DNA of 64,000 bases from CAZGXI01 sp964529715 (GTDB lineage: Bacteria; Chloroflexota; Anaerolineae; Aggregatilineales; Ch27): NCBI GenBank assembly GCA_964529715.1, contig CAZGXI010000011.1, forward strand, positions 1 to 64,000, in the 5' to 3' direction. This document shows, piece by piece, positions 32,771 to 42,422 of the stretch. The notes beneath the pieces are model-generated. The model made no database searches. It was given only the letters and a program-made list of their open reading frames with translations, and was not told the DNA's origin. Position 1 is the first letter of the stretch, and every line of letters starts with the position of its first letter. Position numbers and translations under genes: made by a program.

Positions 32771-34795
32771 ATGTCTCACCACGAATCCGACCCCATGCTT
32801 CTGCCCGATCCCACCCGCCCGCAGCCGTTGGAACGGCGGCGACGGCGGCATCGCGGCCCGCGTATCCTGCGGCGGCTGCGGCGCTTCGTCGGACACGTTC
32901 ACTGGCTGCCGCTGTTGATCTTCGTGGCGTCGCTGGCGGCGGTGGCGGTGGTCGGCAGCCTGGTGCTCGCCACCGACGCCAATAACCGCGTCCAGGCGGC
33001 CTGGGCCAGTCTCAGCCGCGTACTGAACACCCTCAGCAGCCGCCCCAGCACCGAATTGACCTTCACCGACTTTGAGCGCCTGCAACTCAGCGTGGACGAA
33101 CTAATCGGGACGCTCAACGGCGTGGAACGGCAGGTGGGCTTTGTGCGCCCGGTCGCTGCGCTCCACGCCGACCTGGCAACACGCTTCGCCCTGCTGGACA
33201 TCGGGCAGGACCTGGCCCTGGCTGCCGGAGATACCCTGCGCGGGTTGCAGCCGACACTGTTCTTTCTGACCTCCGGCGAAGCGGAGGCCAGCGTGGTCGC
33301 GCAGGTCTCTTCAGGCGAGCGGGTGGTAGAACTGCTGCGCCTGGGGCGAGGATTGTCGCTCAGCGCCGCCGATCACCTAACCGCCGCCCGCGCCGCCCTG
33401 GACGCCCTCGACCGCGCGGCCATCTCCACCGACCTGCTGCTGACCGTCGAGGGCATGGACGCTTATCTGCGCCAGCTTGAGGAGATCAACGTCATCCTGT
33501 TGGCCGCGCCGGACCTGCTGACGATGGCGCTGGGCCTGGACGCGCCGCGCAGCTACCTCGTGTTGGCCCAAAACAGCGACGAACTGCGCCCCTCCGGCGG
33601 CTACATCAGCACATTCGGCTGGCTGACCGTGCGCAACGCGCGCATCACCGCCTACGACTACAGCCCGACCACGCCCACCAGTCCCAACCCGCCGCCCGCC
33701 GAATACGCGGAGCAACTCGACATCCCAGGCTGGTGGATTCACTTTGGGCAGCCCATCTACGCCGCCTGGGATGGGAGCTGGTACGCCGACTTCCCTTCGA
33801 CGGCGGCCATGGCGGCCTGGTTCTATAACGGCGGTGGCAACCCGCAGGCGCCCGTCGATGGCGTGATCGCCATCGACCTGGCAGGCTTCGAGATGATCTT
33901 ACAGGCGCTCGGCAGCGTGGCCGTGCCCGGCTACGACGCCATTGTGACGCCGGAGAACTTCCGTCAGATGGTCTACGCCATCCGCGCCGAGGGCGAAGGC
34001 GACCTGCCGCACAAACGCTTTCTGGCGGCGCTGTACCGGCAAATCCTGGCCGACTGGCAGGCGGCAGGCCGCGAGCGCGGCGCACAACTGCTCGGCGCAA
34101 CCCTGCGCGCCCTGCGCGAAAAGCACATGCTGCTCTACTTCGCCGATGACGCGCTCAACCGGGCGGTAGACCTGCTCGGCTGGTCGGGTCGCCAGACCGC
34201 CCCCGCCGGACACGACTACCTGATGGCAGCGGACGCCAACCTGGGCAACAAGTCCAACCGCTCGATCACGCGCCAGATCACTTACGATGTGGAGATCGAA
34301 CCAGACGGGGCGCTTCACAGCCGCGTCACCCTGACTTATGACTATCCGGCCCAAAACGACCCGGCAGTGCAGCCGGCGCACTATAACGACATCGATTACC
34401 ACAACCTGCTGCAGGTCTTCGTCCCGCCGGGCAGCACGCTGGTCGAAACCAGCGAAGGGGCCGTCCTGCCGCAGAGCGTAACGGGTGAAAACCACACGTT
34501 GTTCGTCGCGCTCACCGAGGTGGCCTACAACAGCGGGGGGCGCTTCCAGTTCTCCTACACCACGCCGCCGCTGATCGAGGCGTTCGGCCCCTATCGGCGC
34601 TACCGCCTGCTGCTGCAAAAACAGCCCGGCACGTTCGGCGATGCAGTCAGCGTCCAGGTGGCCCTGCCGCCCGACGCGCGCACCGTGTCGGCGTCGCCCG
34701 CGCCGGTTGCCAGCTACGCCCTGGAACGCCCGATCCTGGAGTTCCGCGTGGCGCTGGGCACGGATCAGTGGATCGAGGTGATCTACACCGAATAA
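32771..34795 (+). CDS. DUF4012 membrane-anchored extracellular protein
   Basis: A 674-residue protein with an Arg-rich cytosolic N-terminus, one membrane span near 47-67 (LPLLIFVASLAAVAVVGSLV), and a long outside part. LVLAQNSDELRPSGGYISTF, near 257-276, is the DUF4012 signature, seen in Chloroflexi, Actinobacteria and others, usually near polysaccharide or S-layer genes. Its function is unknown. The close coupling with the CapD-type gene supports a role in cell-surface glycan work. It converges on the MFS gene. Confidence 0.82.
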   Translation: MSHHESDPMLLPDPTRPQPLERRRRRHRGPRILRRLRRFVGHVHWLPLLIFVASLAAVAVVGSLVLATDANNRVQAAWASLSRVLNTLSSRPSTELTFTDFERLQLSVDELIGTLNGVERQVGFVRPVAALHADLATRFALLDIGQDLALAAGDTLRGLQPTLFFLTSGEAEASVVAQVSSGERVVELLRLGRGLSLSAADHLTAARAALDALDRAAISTDLLLTVEGMDAYLRQLEEINVILLAAPDLLTMALGLDAPRSYLVLAQNSDELRPSGGYISTFGWLTVRNARITAYDYSPTTPTSPNPPPAEYAEQLDIPGWWIHFGQPIYAAWDGSWYADFPSTAAMAAWFYNGGGNPQAPVDGVIAIDLAGFEMILQALGSVAVPGYDAIVTPENFRQMVYAIRAEGEGDLPHKRFLAALYRQILADWQAAGRERGAQLLGATLRALREKHMLLYFADDALNRAVDLLGWSGRQTAPAGHDYLMAADANLGNKSNRSITRQITYDVEIEPDGALHSRVTLTYDYPAQNDPAVQPAHYNDIDYHNLLQVFVPPGSTLVETSEGAVLPQSVTGENHTLFVALTEVAYNSGGRFQFSYTTPPLIEAFGPYRRYRLLLQKQPGTFGDAVSVQVALPPDARTVSASPAPVASYALERPILEFRVALGTDQWIEVIYTE

Positions 34796-34817
34796 GCCAG
34801 TCCCCGGCGCTGTTCCC

Positions 34818-36047
34818 TCAGGCCGGCTGCGCAGCCAGGGAGCTTTCGGCGCCACGTTCTTTGGCCGTGTAGAGGCCCACCAGCCCCAGCACGGCCAGCC
34901 CCGCCCAGAACAGAAACGGCACGCCCGGCGCGATGCTCGCCAAGCTGTTGCCCAGCGGTGGCGCCAGCAGGTTGCCCACACCCGAAAAGATCATCACAAA
35001 GCCGGTGGCCGTGCCCGCATAGGTCGCCCCAACCCCTTCAGATTCAAGGATCATGGTCATGAAGACCGCCATAAAGCCGTCGCGCACCATCCCCGCCATA
35101 CTGACCGCCACCCAGACCAGCGCGCCATCGGCAACAGCCAACAGCCCCACCCCGGCGGCGATCAACAGCGCCGCCGGGAGCAGCACCTTTTTACGCGAAC
35201 CGAGTCGGTCGGACCCCAACGCGATAGGGACAACGCAGATCATGCTGACCAGGTGAAAAGCCGACGCGGCCCCGTCGGCGCTCGCTGCCGCCCAGCCCAA
35301 CCCGCGTAAGTGCAGCGGCAGATAGCCCAACATCCCCTGGATGCAACCGCCGATGCCCAAAATCGCCAGACCAAGCCACCACAGCTTGCGGATTCCGGCC
35401 ACGTAGACGATGGCCTGGCGCATCGAGAGCGGGCCTGCCGCGCCGGGCGAAGCGAGAGCAACCGGCGCGGGCCGCGTGAAATACCAGGGCACGCACAGGG
35501 TCATGGCAATGGCCCCGTAGAGCAGCAGCACGTTGCGCCAGCCGCCCAGCAACGGCGACAACACGGTGGCGCTGATCATCGCCCCCAGCATGAACCCCAG
35601 CGCCATGCCCATCGAGATGACGCCGCTCGCCAGCCCCAACTGCCGCCGTGGAAACCAGAGTCCGACGGTCTTAAAGCCGTTCATCGAGATCGCGGGGGTC
35701 AGGAAGCCAAACACGAACATCGCCAGCGCCAGCGTGACAAAATCACCGGATAGCCCCCGCAGCCCACCGGACAGCCCGACCAGCAAACAGGCCAGCGTCA
35801 GCACACGTTTGGGGCCGAAACGGTCGCCGAGGGCGCCCGCGAACAGGATAGTCACGATGCCGGGCAAGGCCCCGATGCTCCAGATCAGGCCGACCTGCAC
35901 TAGGTCCAAGCGCAGGTCCGCAGCGATCTCGTCAAACAGCACCGACAGGCACATCGACGGGGCAGCCACGCACAGGGCGTTGGTCAGCGCCGTCAGGATC
36001 AGAATGTACCAGCGGTAGGGTGTTTCACGGCGCACGTCGTCAATCAT
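34818..36047 (-). CDS. MFS transporter, probable sugar/glycoside-linked uptake
   Basis: A 409-residue major facilitator protein with twelve predicted spans. The loop 2-3 motif GALGDRFGPKRVL, near 60-72, is a standard MFS marker. The N-terminus IDDVRRETPYRWYILILTAL and overall layout resemble the CynX/NarK-like or OFA groups. Its ATG overlaps the last codons of the GH65 gene (ATGATTGA, 8 bases shared), so translation is coupled and the transported compound is probably a substrate or product of that enzyme. This is inference from context. A longer in-frame extension upstream is antisense-like coding noise within GH65. Confidence 0.85.
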   Translation of the reverse strand: MIDDVRRETPYRWYILILTALTNALCVAAPSMCLSVLFDEIAADLRLDLVQVGLIWSIGALPGIVTILFAGALGDRFGPKRVLTLACLLVGLSGGLRGLSGDFVTLALAMFVFGFLTPAISMNGFKTVGLWFPRRQLGLASGVISMGMALGFMLGAMISATVLSPLLGGWRNVLLLYGAIAMTLCVPWYFTRPAPVALASPGAAGPLSMRQAIVYVAGIRKLWWLGLAILGIGGCIQGMLGYLPLHLRGLGWAAASADGAASAFHLVSMICVVPIALGSDRLGSRKKVLLPAALLIAAGVGLLAVADGALVWVAVSMAGMVRDGFMAVFMTMILESEGVGATYAGTATGFVMIFSGVGNLLAPPLGNSLASIAPGVPFLFWAGLAVLGLVGLYTAKERGAESSLAAQPA

Positions 36048-38379
36048 GTGGATCGCCTTCAGCCTCCGGGCCAAAACGGAACGTCGCCGCCTGCCCGGCT
36101 TCGAGGACCGCCTCCCCACCAGGGTGATGCACCGGGACCGGGCCGCCGTCCGCCTCCAGCGTGACGGCCTGCCCGTCGCAAGCGAAGCGGACACGCTGTC
36201 CGCGCCAGTAAAAGGCAAAGCGGACCGCACGCCAGCCTTCTGGCAGCGTGGGCCAGCCGCACAGGTGCACGCCGTCGTCGCGCAGGTCCAGCCTGCAAAA
36301 GCCATGCACCACCGCCAGCCACGCCCCGCCCATCGCCGCCGTGTGCACCCCGAAGTTCCAGTGCGGCCCGTTGCCGAGTAGGTCCATCATGGCCGTGTGC
36401 AGAAAATAGCGATAGGCCCAGTCCGTCTTGCCGATCTGGGCCGCCACCAGCGCGTAGGCCATCGGGCTGAGGCTGGAATCATGCGCGGTGCGCGGCTCGT
36501 AGTACTCCCAATTGGCGCGCTGGACTTCCGGCGGATAGGCGTCACGCAGCAGGTAGAGCAGCAGCACCACGTCGGCCTGCTTGATCGCCTGGGTGGTCTG
36601 AAACGGTCCCAGCGGCCCGCCGGGATGCAGGTCCGGGTGCAGCAGCCGCGCCTTCACCACGTCCGGCGGCGCATCTTCCAGGCCAAAGTAGCCGTCGAAC
36701 TGCGCGATCAGCCCGGTGGCCGGGTCGGGTTCGGGCACATACAGGCCCTGCGCGATGGTCAACCAGCCGGCGAACTCCTCCTCTTCGAGATCGATCTGCG
36801 CCAACACGCGCTCGTAAGCTGCCCGGTTGCCTTCGCGGATGCGCACCAGCGCCCGCAGCGCCGTTTGCAGCGTCCAGCGGGCCATGGCGTTGGTGTAGGC
36901 GTTGTTGTCCACGCGCTCGTGATATTCATCCGGGCCGAGCACGGTGCAGATTTCGTAACGCTGGCGCTCCCGGTCGTAGACCACGCGCGCGGCGAAGAAG
37001 CGCGCCACCTCGCAGATGATCTCCAGGCCGTAATCGGCCAGGAACGCCTCGTCGCCCGTCGCCTGCACGTACTGCCACACGGCATAAGCCACGTCTGCCG
37101 AGATGTGAATCTGCTCGTCGGCGAAATAGCTGCGGATTTTCTCGCCCGTCAGGGGATGGTCGAACACGTACAGGGCGCAGGTTTCATCGCCTGTCTCCTG
37201 GCTCTGCCAGGCGTAGTACGCGCCCCGGAAGCCCAATCCTTCTGCCTTGCGCCGCGCGCCGTCCAGGGTGTGATAGCGATAGGCCAGGCTGCAACGGGCG
37301 TACTTCGGCTGCGTGTAGGTGAAAAACGGCAGCACGTACACATCGCAGTCCCAAAAGATCGATCCCCAGTAATCCTGCCCTTGCAAGCCACGCGCCGATA
37401 CGCTGACATATTCCGAATGCGGCGCGTTCGCCAGCAGGTGAAACAGGCAGAAGCGCAGCGCCGCCTGCGCCTGGTCGTCGCCATCGATGACCACGTCTGA
37501 GTCGGCCCACAACCCCTCCCAGCGCGCGACGTGCTCGGCCCGGATGCCGTCGTAGCCTGCGCCCAACGCGCCGTCCAGTTCGGCGCGGCAGGTCTCGGCC
37601 AGGTTACCGGAGCAGAAACGGCTGTCGTACACGGCGGCGAACTTCGTCACGCTGACAACCCGACCCGGATTCAGCCGGAAGCGGCAGGCCGACTCGACGC
37701 ACCGCTCCGAGGTCGAAGTGACCCACGTCGCACCCGGCACGCTCATCTCCTCGTGCACGGCGGCCACGCAGACCCGGTAGCCTTCCTGGGTGGTGACGAC
37801 TTCGACCCTGCCGCCGTCCCACGCCGGGAACGCCTCGACCTGGGCGAAGTGATCGGCGGCAAAGCGGTTATTCACATCCGCGTCCACCGCCGAACGGACG
37901 ACGACCTCGCACGCAGCGTCCGCCCCGATGCGCCAGCGAAGCGCACCCAGGTGCAGGCGGAGCATACTCACCAGCCGTTCGCCCTCCACCGTGACCGTCA
38001 CCCCCCGCGCCGTGCGCCAGCAGAACGTCTGCCGCAGCAGGCCGCGCCGCAGGTCCAGTTCGCGGACATAGCTTTGCAGCGCGGCACTTTCCAGGGTGAG
38101 CGGTTCGCCGTCCACGGCGAGGGCCAGCGGCGTCCAGGCGGGCAGGTTGACGATCTCACGGTCGAGGATGCCGCCAGTGGGCGAGTCATACAGGCCATTG
38201 ACGTAGTGCCCCACCACGCCGGGAAGCTGCGCGGAAAGCAGTTCCGCCGCGCCGCGCGAACCCATGTAGCCGTTCGCCAGGGCGAACACGGTCGCCTTGC
38301 TGACCTCGTCATCGGGCATGTACCCGGCCCGGTCGCGGATAGTCCAGCCGCCGTCCAGAAAGTCGTAGTCGTAGGGCAT
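36040..38379 (-). CDS. Glycoside hydrolase family 65 disaccharide phosphorylase
   Basis: A 779-residue cytosolic enzyme, matching the 750-800 residues of maltose, trehalose and kojibiose phosphorylases, which split an alpha-glucoside with phosphate to give beta-glucose-1-phosphate. FALANGYMGSRG near 32-43, FWDCDVYVLPFF near 345, the catalytic Glu in GPDEYHERVDNN near 480, KQADVVLLLY near 595 and the phosphate-binding HDSSLSP near 630 are all present. The specificity cannot be decided from sequence alone. It overlaps the MFS gene downstream. With the HAD phosphatase/phosphoglucomutase-like gene at 215, a beta-G1P route is conceivable, but that gene is far away. Confidence 0.92.
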   Translation of the reverse strand: MPYDYDFLDGGWTIRDRAGYMPDDEVSKATVFALANGYMGSRGAAELLSAQLPGVVGHYVNGLYDSPTGGILDREIVNLPAWTPLALAVDGEPLTLESAALQSYVRELDLRRGLLRQTFCWRTARGVTVTVEGERLVSMLRLHLGALRWRIGADAACEVVVRSAVDADVNNRFAADHFAQVEAFPAWDGGRVEVVTTQEGYRVCVAAVHEEMSVPGATWVTSTSERCVESACRFRLNPGRVVSVTKFAAVYDSRFCSGNLAETCRAELDGALGAGYDGIRAEHVARWEGLWADSDVVIDGDDQAQAALRFCLFHLLANAPHSEYVSVSARGLQGQDYWGSIFWDCDVYVLPFFTYTQPKYARCSLAYRYHTLDGARRKAEGLGFRGAYYAWQSQETGDETCALYVFDHPLTGEKIRSYFADEQIHISADVAYAVWQYVQATGDEAFLADYGLEIICEVARFFAARVVYDRERQRYEICTVLGPDEYHERVDNNAYTNAMARWTLQTALRALVRIREGNRAAYERVLAQIDLEEEEFAGWLTIAQGLYVPEPDPATGLIAQFDGYFGLEDAPPDVVKARLLHPDLHPGGPLGPFQTTQAIKQADVVLLLYLLRDAYPPEVQRANWEYYEPRTAHDSSLSPMAYALVAAQIGKTDWAYRYFLHTAMMDLLGNGPHWNFGVHTAAMGGAWLAVVHGFCRLDLRDDGVHLCGWPTLPEGWRAVRFAFYWRGQRVRFACDGQAVTLEADGGPVPVHHPGGEAVLEAGQAATFRFGPEAEGDPHD

Positions 38380-38408
38380 GAGCGCGTCCCGTTGGACAGT
38401 CCCAAAGC

Positions 38409-38498
38409 GTACACAGATGACACAGAAGCAGCGGATTTACACAGATTCAATCAAGTTTATATCTGTGCGAATCCGCCTTTTCTGTGTCATCCGTGTAC
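38409..38498. repeat. Inverted repeat, gtacacagat...gtgtac family, copy 2
   Basis: The arms gtacacagatgacacagaag and ttctgtgtcatccgtgtac pair almost fully, and inner gcggatt/aatccgc pair too. It is related to 5062-5141. It fills the gap between two minus-strand genes. Confidence 0.8.
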
Positions 38499-38502
38499 CG
38501 TT

Positions 38503-41199
38503 CTATTCGTTCCGCAGCACGTTCAATGGCTTTTCGCCCGACACCGACCACGCCGTGAGCAGCGTGGCGATCAGGGTGATCAGCACGGCCAGAACCAGCA
38601 TCAGCAGCATCAGGTCGGCGGGCGCGGGCAGCGTGACCAGGCCCTGCGACAGCGCAGGCACGGCAGCCAGGATCAGCGCCGTCGGCAGCAGGCTGATGAT
38701 GCCGCCGGTCAGACCGACGATGCCGTTCTCGGTGAGCAACTGGCCTAACACCTGCCAGCGCCCCACCCCCACCGCCTTGAGCATGGCGATCTGCTGTCGC
38801 CGCTCCATCGTCGCCAGGGAGACCGTCGTGGCGATCAGGGCGCTGGCGGCAAACAGGCTCAACCCGGCCACCAACAGCGGCAATGCGGCAAGCTGGTTCA
38901 GCAGGCGGCTGATCATCGAGTCGAAGATGCTGATGTCGAACACGAACACGCCCGGCACGGCGGCTACCCTGGCAAGCGCCTGCGAGATCGCCGCCTGTTC
39001 CACATCCGCGATCACAATGTCGAACGGCATCCCTTCTGGACTGGGTACAGCGTTAAAGGGAACCTGCACGGCGCTGTCACCCAGGCTGAACGGGATCATG
39101 CCGCCGCCCGTGTCCGGCGCGACCACACCAATTACCTCAAAGTTCACCGTGCGGCGTGCCCCACCGCCGCCAATGGTGTAAGTGAAAGTCGAGCCGACGC
39201 CCACGCCCTGCGCGGCCAGTTCAGGGATATAGGGGATGGTGATGACCGGCTGCCCGGCGTCTGCCGGCGTCAGAAAACGTCCCGCGATCAGATGGCCGCG
39301 TGGGGGATCGCCGTAGATGGTCGTGCCGATCAACATCTCAAGCTGGGTCTGCCGCATTTCTGCCTGGGGGTCTTCCTGATCAAACAGGCGGTCGATGTCG
39401 CGGATGTCATCAATGCGCTCCAGGTCGGCGTCGAAGGCAAAACGCACATCCCGATAGCCGTTGACGCCGGGAGCATTGTCCAGCCGGCCATGCACCAGCG
39501 ATGTCACCAGCGGCAGGGAGATGACGATCACGTTGCCGCCCATCGGCTGGCTGATGCTGGTGTAGAGCAGCATGTTGAGGCTGCGCGCCAGGATCAAGGT
39601 GCCGCCCAGCGCCGCCATGCCGATGATCAGCGCCAGCAGGCTGAGGGCCGTGCGGCTGCGATGCGTCGTCAGGCCGCGAATGGCGATCCGCAGACTGGCG
39701 CTGCGGAAGGCGGGCAGCCGTCCCAACAACCACACCAGCGCCCACATCAACACAAACACCACGCCCAGCAGCGCGAACACGCCTAATACCCCGGCGATGC
39801 CCGGCGTGAGAAAGGGCGGCAGGTTGGTGTCGAAGCGGTAGCTGCCGATGATCAGGTCGGCCAGCAGCCCCAGGCCCACCACCAGCAGCACCACACTGAG
39901 CAGAGTCGGCAGACAGCCCGCCCGCGCCATCGGGATGCTGCCCTGGCGCAGCACCAGGCTGGGCCGCACCCGGCCCGCCATCAGCGTGGGCAAAAAGCTG
40001 AAGAACATCGTCACCACCACGCCCAGCGCCAGCCCGATCAGCGCCGGGTCCAGATAAGGCCGCCAGGGCAGCACGACGGCAAACGCCTGCTGGCCCAGGT
40101 CGCGCGCAATGAAACTCAGCGCAAAGCCCAGCAGCACGCCGACCAGCCCGCCCAGCAGGCCGGAAACCAGGGCTTCCGCCAGAAAGACGCGCGTGATGTC
40201 GCTCCCTTGCAGGCCGAGCGTCTTGAGCACGGCGATCTCCATCGAACGGCGGTTGACCGCCACAAGCATCGTGTTCACGATGCCCACACCACCGATCACC
40301 AGCCCGACCAGGCTCAGCAGCAACACAAAGCGCGAGATCACGTCGGCAACGACCGTGTTCACTTCCAGGGTGTCCTCGGCAGTCTGGACGCGCCAGCGGC
40401 CATACGTGCCCCCTGCAAGGCGTGGCCAGTCGCGCTGGATCATCCGTTCCGCCTCCGCCTGCGAGAGGCCCTCCGGCAGCCGGAGAAAGGCATGGCTGGC
40501 AAGCGCCGCTGCCAGCCCGAACTGTGGCTGTTCGGCACGGTCCAGATAGACGAAACTAAACATCACGCTGCTGAAGTTGTCGAAGCTGCTCTCGGCAGCA
40601 TCCGGCACAATCCCCACGATGGTATACAGCGTTTCTGCCGAACCGATACGCGCCTGATCGCCCACCTGCGCGCCCATCTGATTTGCTAGCCGCCGTGCAA
40701 TGACGGCCTGGTTCGGCCCGCTGAACAGATCGGCCAGCAGTGCGCCGCGCGGCTCTTCGGCCCGGATAACATCGTAAAAGGGATACACGTCCGGGTCGAT
40801 GAAAACGGCCAGCGCCATCGCGGGCATCCCGGCCAGGTCGTTTTCCACCACCGCCGCCTGCACCACTTCGGTGTTGAGACGATAGGTGATCTCGACGTCG
40901 TGCTGCGCGGCCCAGGCGTCGATGGCCGGCAGCGTCGCCGCCGTAAACGGCAGTTCCTCAGCCGCACTACCGAACAGGCTGAGCGCCCCGCTGGCGATCG
41001 ACTGGACGCGCACGTCGCCGCGCAGGAACGCCTGCGCGTTGCTGGTGAGGGCGTCGGTGAGCATCAGGCCGAGCGTGCGCAGGGCCACGACGGTGGCAAC
41101 CCCGGCGGCGATGCTGAACAGGGCGAACACGGTACGCCGCCGGTCGCGGAGCATATTACGGATGGCGTAATCGAAGGCGAAACGCAGGCGTTCAAGCAT
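38503..41199 (-). CDS. FtsX/MacB-type ABC permease without adjacent ATPase
   Basis: An 898-residue protein made of two FtsX-like halves, as in LolE/MacB-type double permeases. A first span near 20-45 (TVFALFSIAAGVATVVALRT) is followed by a large outer domain to about 285, then three spans (FVLLLSLVGLVIGGVGIVNT onward) with the loop MEIAVLKTLGLQGSDIT; a second unit begins near 495 and ends with ERRQQIAMLKAVGVGRWQVL and further spans. Such proteins move lipoproteins, drugs or peptides by mechanotransmission and need a MacB/LolD-type ATPase, which is absent here. ATG 41199 is chosen; the longer upstream frame is antisense to the next gene's reading. Confidence 0.86.
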   Translation of the reverse strand: MLERLRFAFDYAIRNMLRDRRRTVFALFSIAAGVATVVALRTLGLMLTDALTSNAQAFLRGDVRVQSIASGALSLFGSAAEELPFTAATLPAIDAWAAQHDVEITYRLNTEVVQAAVVENDLAGMPAMALAVFIDPDVYPFYDVIRAEEPRGALLADLFSGPNQAVIARRLANQMGAQVGDQARIGSAETLYTIVGIVPDAAESSFDNFSSVMFSFVYLDRAEQPQFGLAAALASHAFLRLPEGLSQAEAERMIQRDWPRLAGGTYGRWRVQTAEDTLEVNTVVADVISRFVLLLSLVGLVIGGVGIVNTMLVAVNRRSMEIAVLKTLGLQGSDITRVFLAEALVSGLLGGLVGVLLGFALSFIARDLGQQAFAVVLPWRPYLDPALIGLALGVVVTMFFSFLPTLMAGRVRPSLVLRQGSIPMARAGCLPTLLSVVLLVVGLGLLADLIIGSYRFDTNLPPFLTPGIAGVLGVFALLGVVFVLMWALVWLLGRLPAFRSASLRIAIRGLTTHRSRTALSLLALIIGMAALGGTLILARSLNMLLYTSISQPMGGNVIVISLPLVTSLVHGRLDNAPGVNGYRDVRFAFDADLERIDDIRDIDRLFDQEDPQAEMRQTQLEMLIGTTIYGDPPRGHLIAGRFLTPADAGQPVITIPYIPELAAQGVGVGSTFTYTIGGGGARRTVNFEVIGVVAPDTGGGMIPFSLGDSAVQVPFNAVPSPEGMPFDIVIADVEQAAISQALARVAAVPGVFVFDISIFDSMISRLLNQLAALPLLVAGLSLFAASALIATTVSLATMERRQQIAMLKAVGVGRWQVLGQLLTENGIVGLTGGIISLLPTALILAAVPALSQGLVTLPAPADLMLLMLVLAVLITLIATLLTAWSVSGEKPLNVLRNE

Positions 41200-41312
41200 A
41201 GCAGGTTTCCCACCGGGTAACACGACACCGGGGGGAGATTTTAACGGGGGAAGGAGTGGGACGCTACCCAGAAAATGCCAGCTGCCCTCGCCCGCCGCCG
41301 AACCCCGGCGCC

Positions 41313-42419
41313 TCAGGCGCGCAGCCCCTCCACCAGTTCCATAATGCGCGCCATGCGCTGGCGATAGGTATGGTTGGCGTAGACGTGTTGTTGCGCCGCC
41401 GCCGCGATGCGCTGTCGCTCTTCTGGGTGGGCCAGGTAGTACGCGACCTGATCGCGCAGGTCGCGCGGATCGCGGTAGACGGCGATGGTCTCGCCCGGCG
41501 TGAACCACTGCCGCACACCGGGCAGGTCGTCGGCGATCTGGAACGCGCCCACCGCCGCTGCCTCGAACAGGCGCATGTTGCCGCCGTAGAGCATAAAGTC
41601 CCCGTGTGGGTTCACCGTGATCGTCCCGCCGCACAGCACACGCAGCATCTTTTCGCCCAGCGCCCTGCCGCGCAGATAGGGACGCAGGCTTTCCGGCACA
41701 GTGTGCACGCTCCAGATGCCCAGGTCGAATTCGCGCAGGGCTTCCAGGGCCACCACGCGGCGGCTGTACAGGTTGAGCGGCCACAGCGTCCCTACGAACG
41801 ACACGTCGCAGGCGTAGGCGCGGCGCTCCTCGTCCGTCAGATCGTAGGGATGGTGGAAGTCCGGCCAGCAGGCGGCCATCGGCAGGGCTTCCATATGTCG
41901 TGCGCCGAGTTCGCGCCACTGGATGCCGTGATAGTAGTCGTTGGCGATCACCAGGTCATACAGCGGGGCGGCGGCGCGCTCGTTGGCATGGCTGAACACG
42001 ATGGGCGACGTGCCGCACATGTAGACCAGCGTCGCGCCCGTCTCGGCCTTGAGACGCGCCAGCGTGTCTGGGTAGATCACCTCATTGTCGCCGGCCATCA
42101 GCAGCACATCCGGGCGAAAGCGACGGACAGCGTCCAGCAGGCGGGCATTGCGAGCGCGATAATCGGGGTTCAGGCGCGGGAAACGCTGCGACGCCCCGCG
42201 CACCAGGCGGCTGCCCGCGATCTGCGACGGGATGGGCAGCGCCGGCGCGCTGCGGTAGAAGGCTTCGACGGTATGGCCCAGTTCTTGCAGGGCACGCTGC
42301 CAGAAGTGCTGCGCCTGGCTCGGCGGGAACAGTGGCGGCGACTCGCCGGGCGGCGTGGCGGCGCGGGCGGCGGCCAGTTCGTCGGGATGGTGCAGCGGCG
42401 CGAGAATCAGGATGCGCAT
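41313..42419 (-). CDS. CgeB-like glycosyltransferase (GT-B fold)
   Basis: A 368-residue cytosolic enzyme. It has an N-terminal MRILILAPLHHPDELAAARA, a middle CDVSFVGTLWPLNLYSRR, and a C-terminal donor-binding block MRLFEAAAVGAFQIADDLPG, then WFTPGETIAVYRDPRDLRDQ and a helical ending (HVYANHTYRQRMARIMEL). This is the pattern of Glyco_trans_1_2/CgeB-type transferases. The sugar is unknown. It starts 3 bases after the asparagine synthase stop, so the two are surely one transcript. Confidence 0.84.
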   Translation of the reverse strand: MRILILAPLHHPDELAAARAATPPGESPPLFPPSQAQHFWQRALQELGHTVEAFYRSAPALPIPSQIAGSRLVRGASQRFPRLNPDYRARNARLLDAVRRFRPDVLLMAGDNEVIYPDTLARLKAETGATLVYMCGTSPIVFSHANERAAAPLYDLVIANDYYHGIQWRELGARHMEALPMAACWPDFHHPYDLTDEERRAYACDVSFVGTLWPLNLYSRRVVALEALREFDLGIWSVHTVPESLRPYLRGRALGEKMLRVLCGGTITVNPHGDFMLYGGNMRLFEAAAVGAFQIADDLPGVRQWFTPGETIAVYRDPRDLRDQVAYYLAHPEERQRIAAAAQQHVYANHTYRQRMARIMELVEGLRA

Positions 42420-42422
42420 CGT

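Noticed and set aside
36048..36305. N-terminal extension of the MFS transporter
   Set aside because: Lies within the GH65 gene; ATG 36047 gives a standard MFS N-terminus.
41200..41919. N-terminal extension of the FtsX-type permease
   Set aside because: The extension overlaps the glycosyltransferase gene in another frame and is Arg/Gly-rich; ATG 41199 gives a normal FtsX start.
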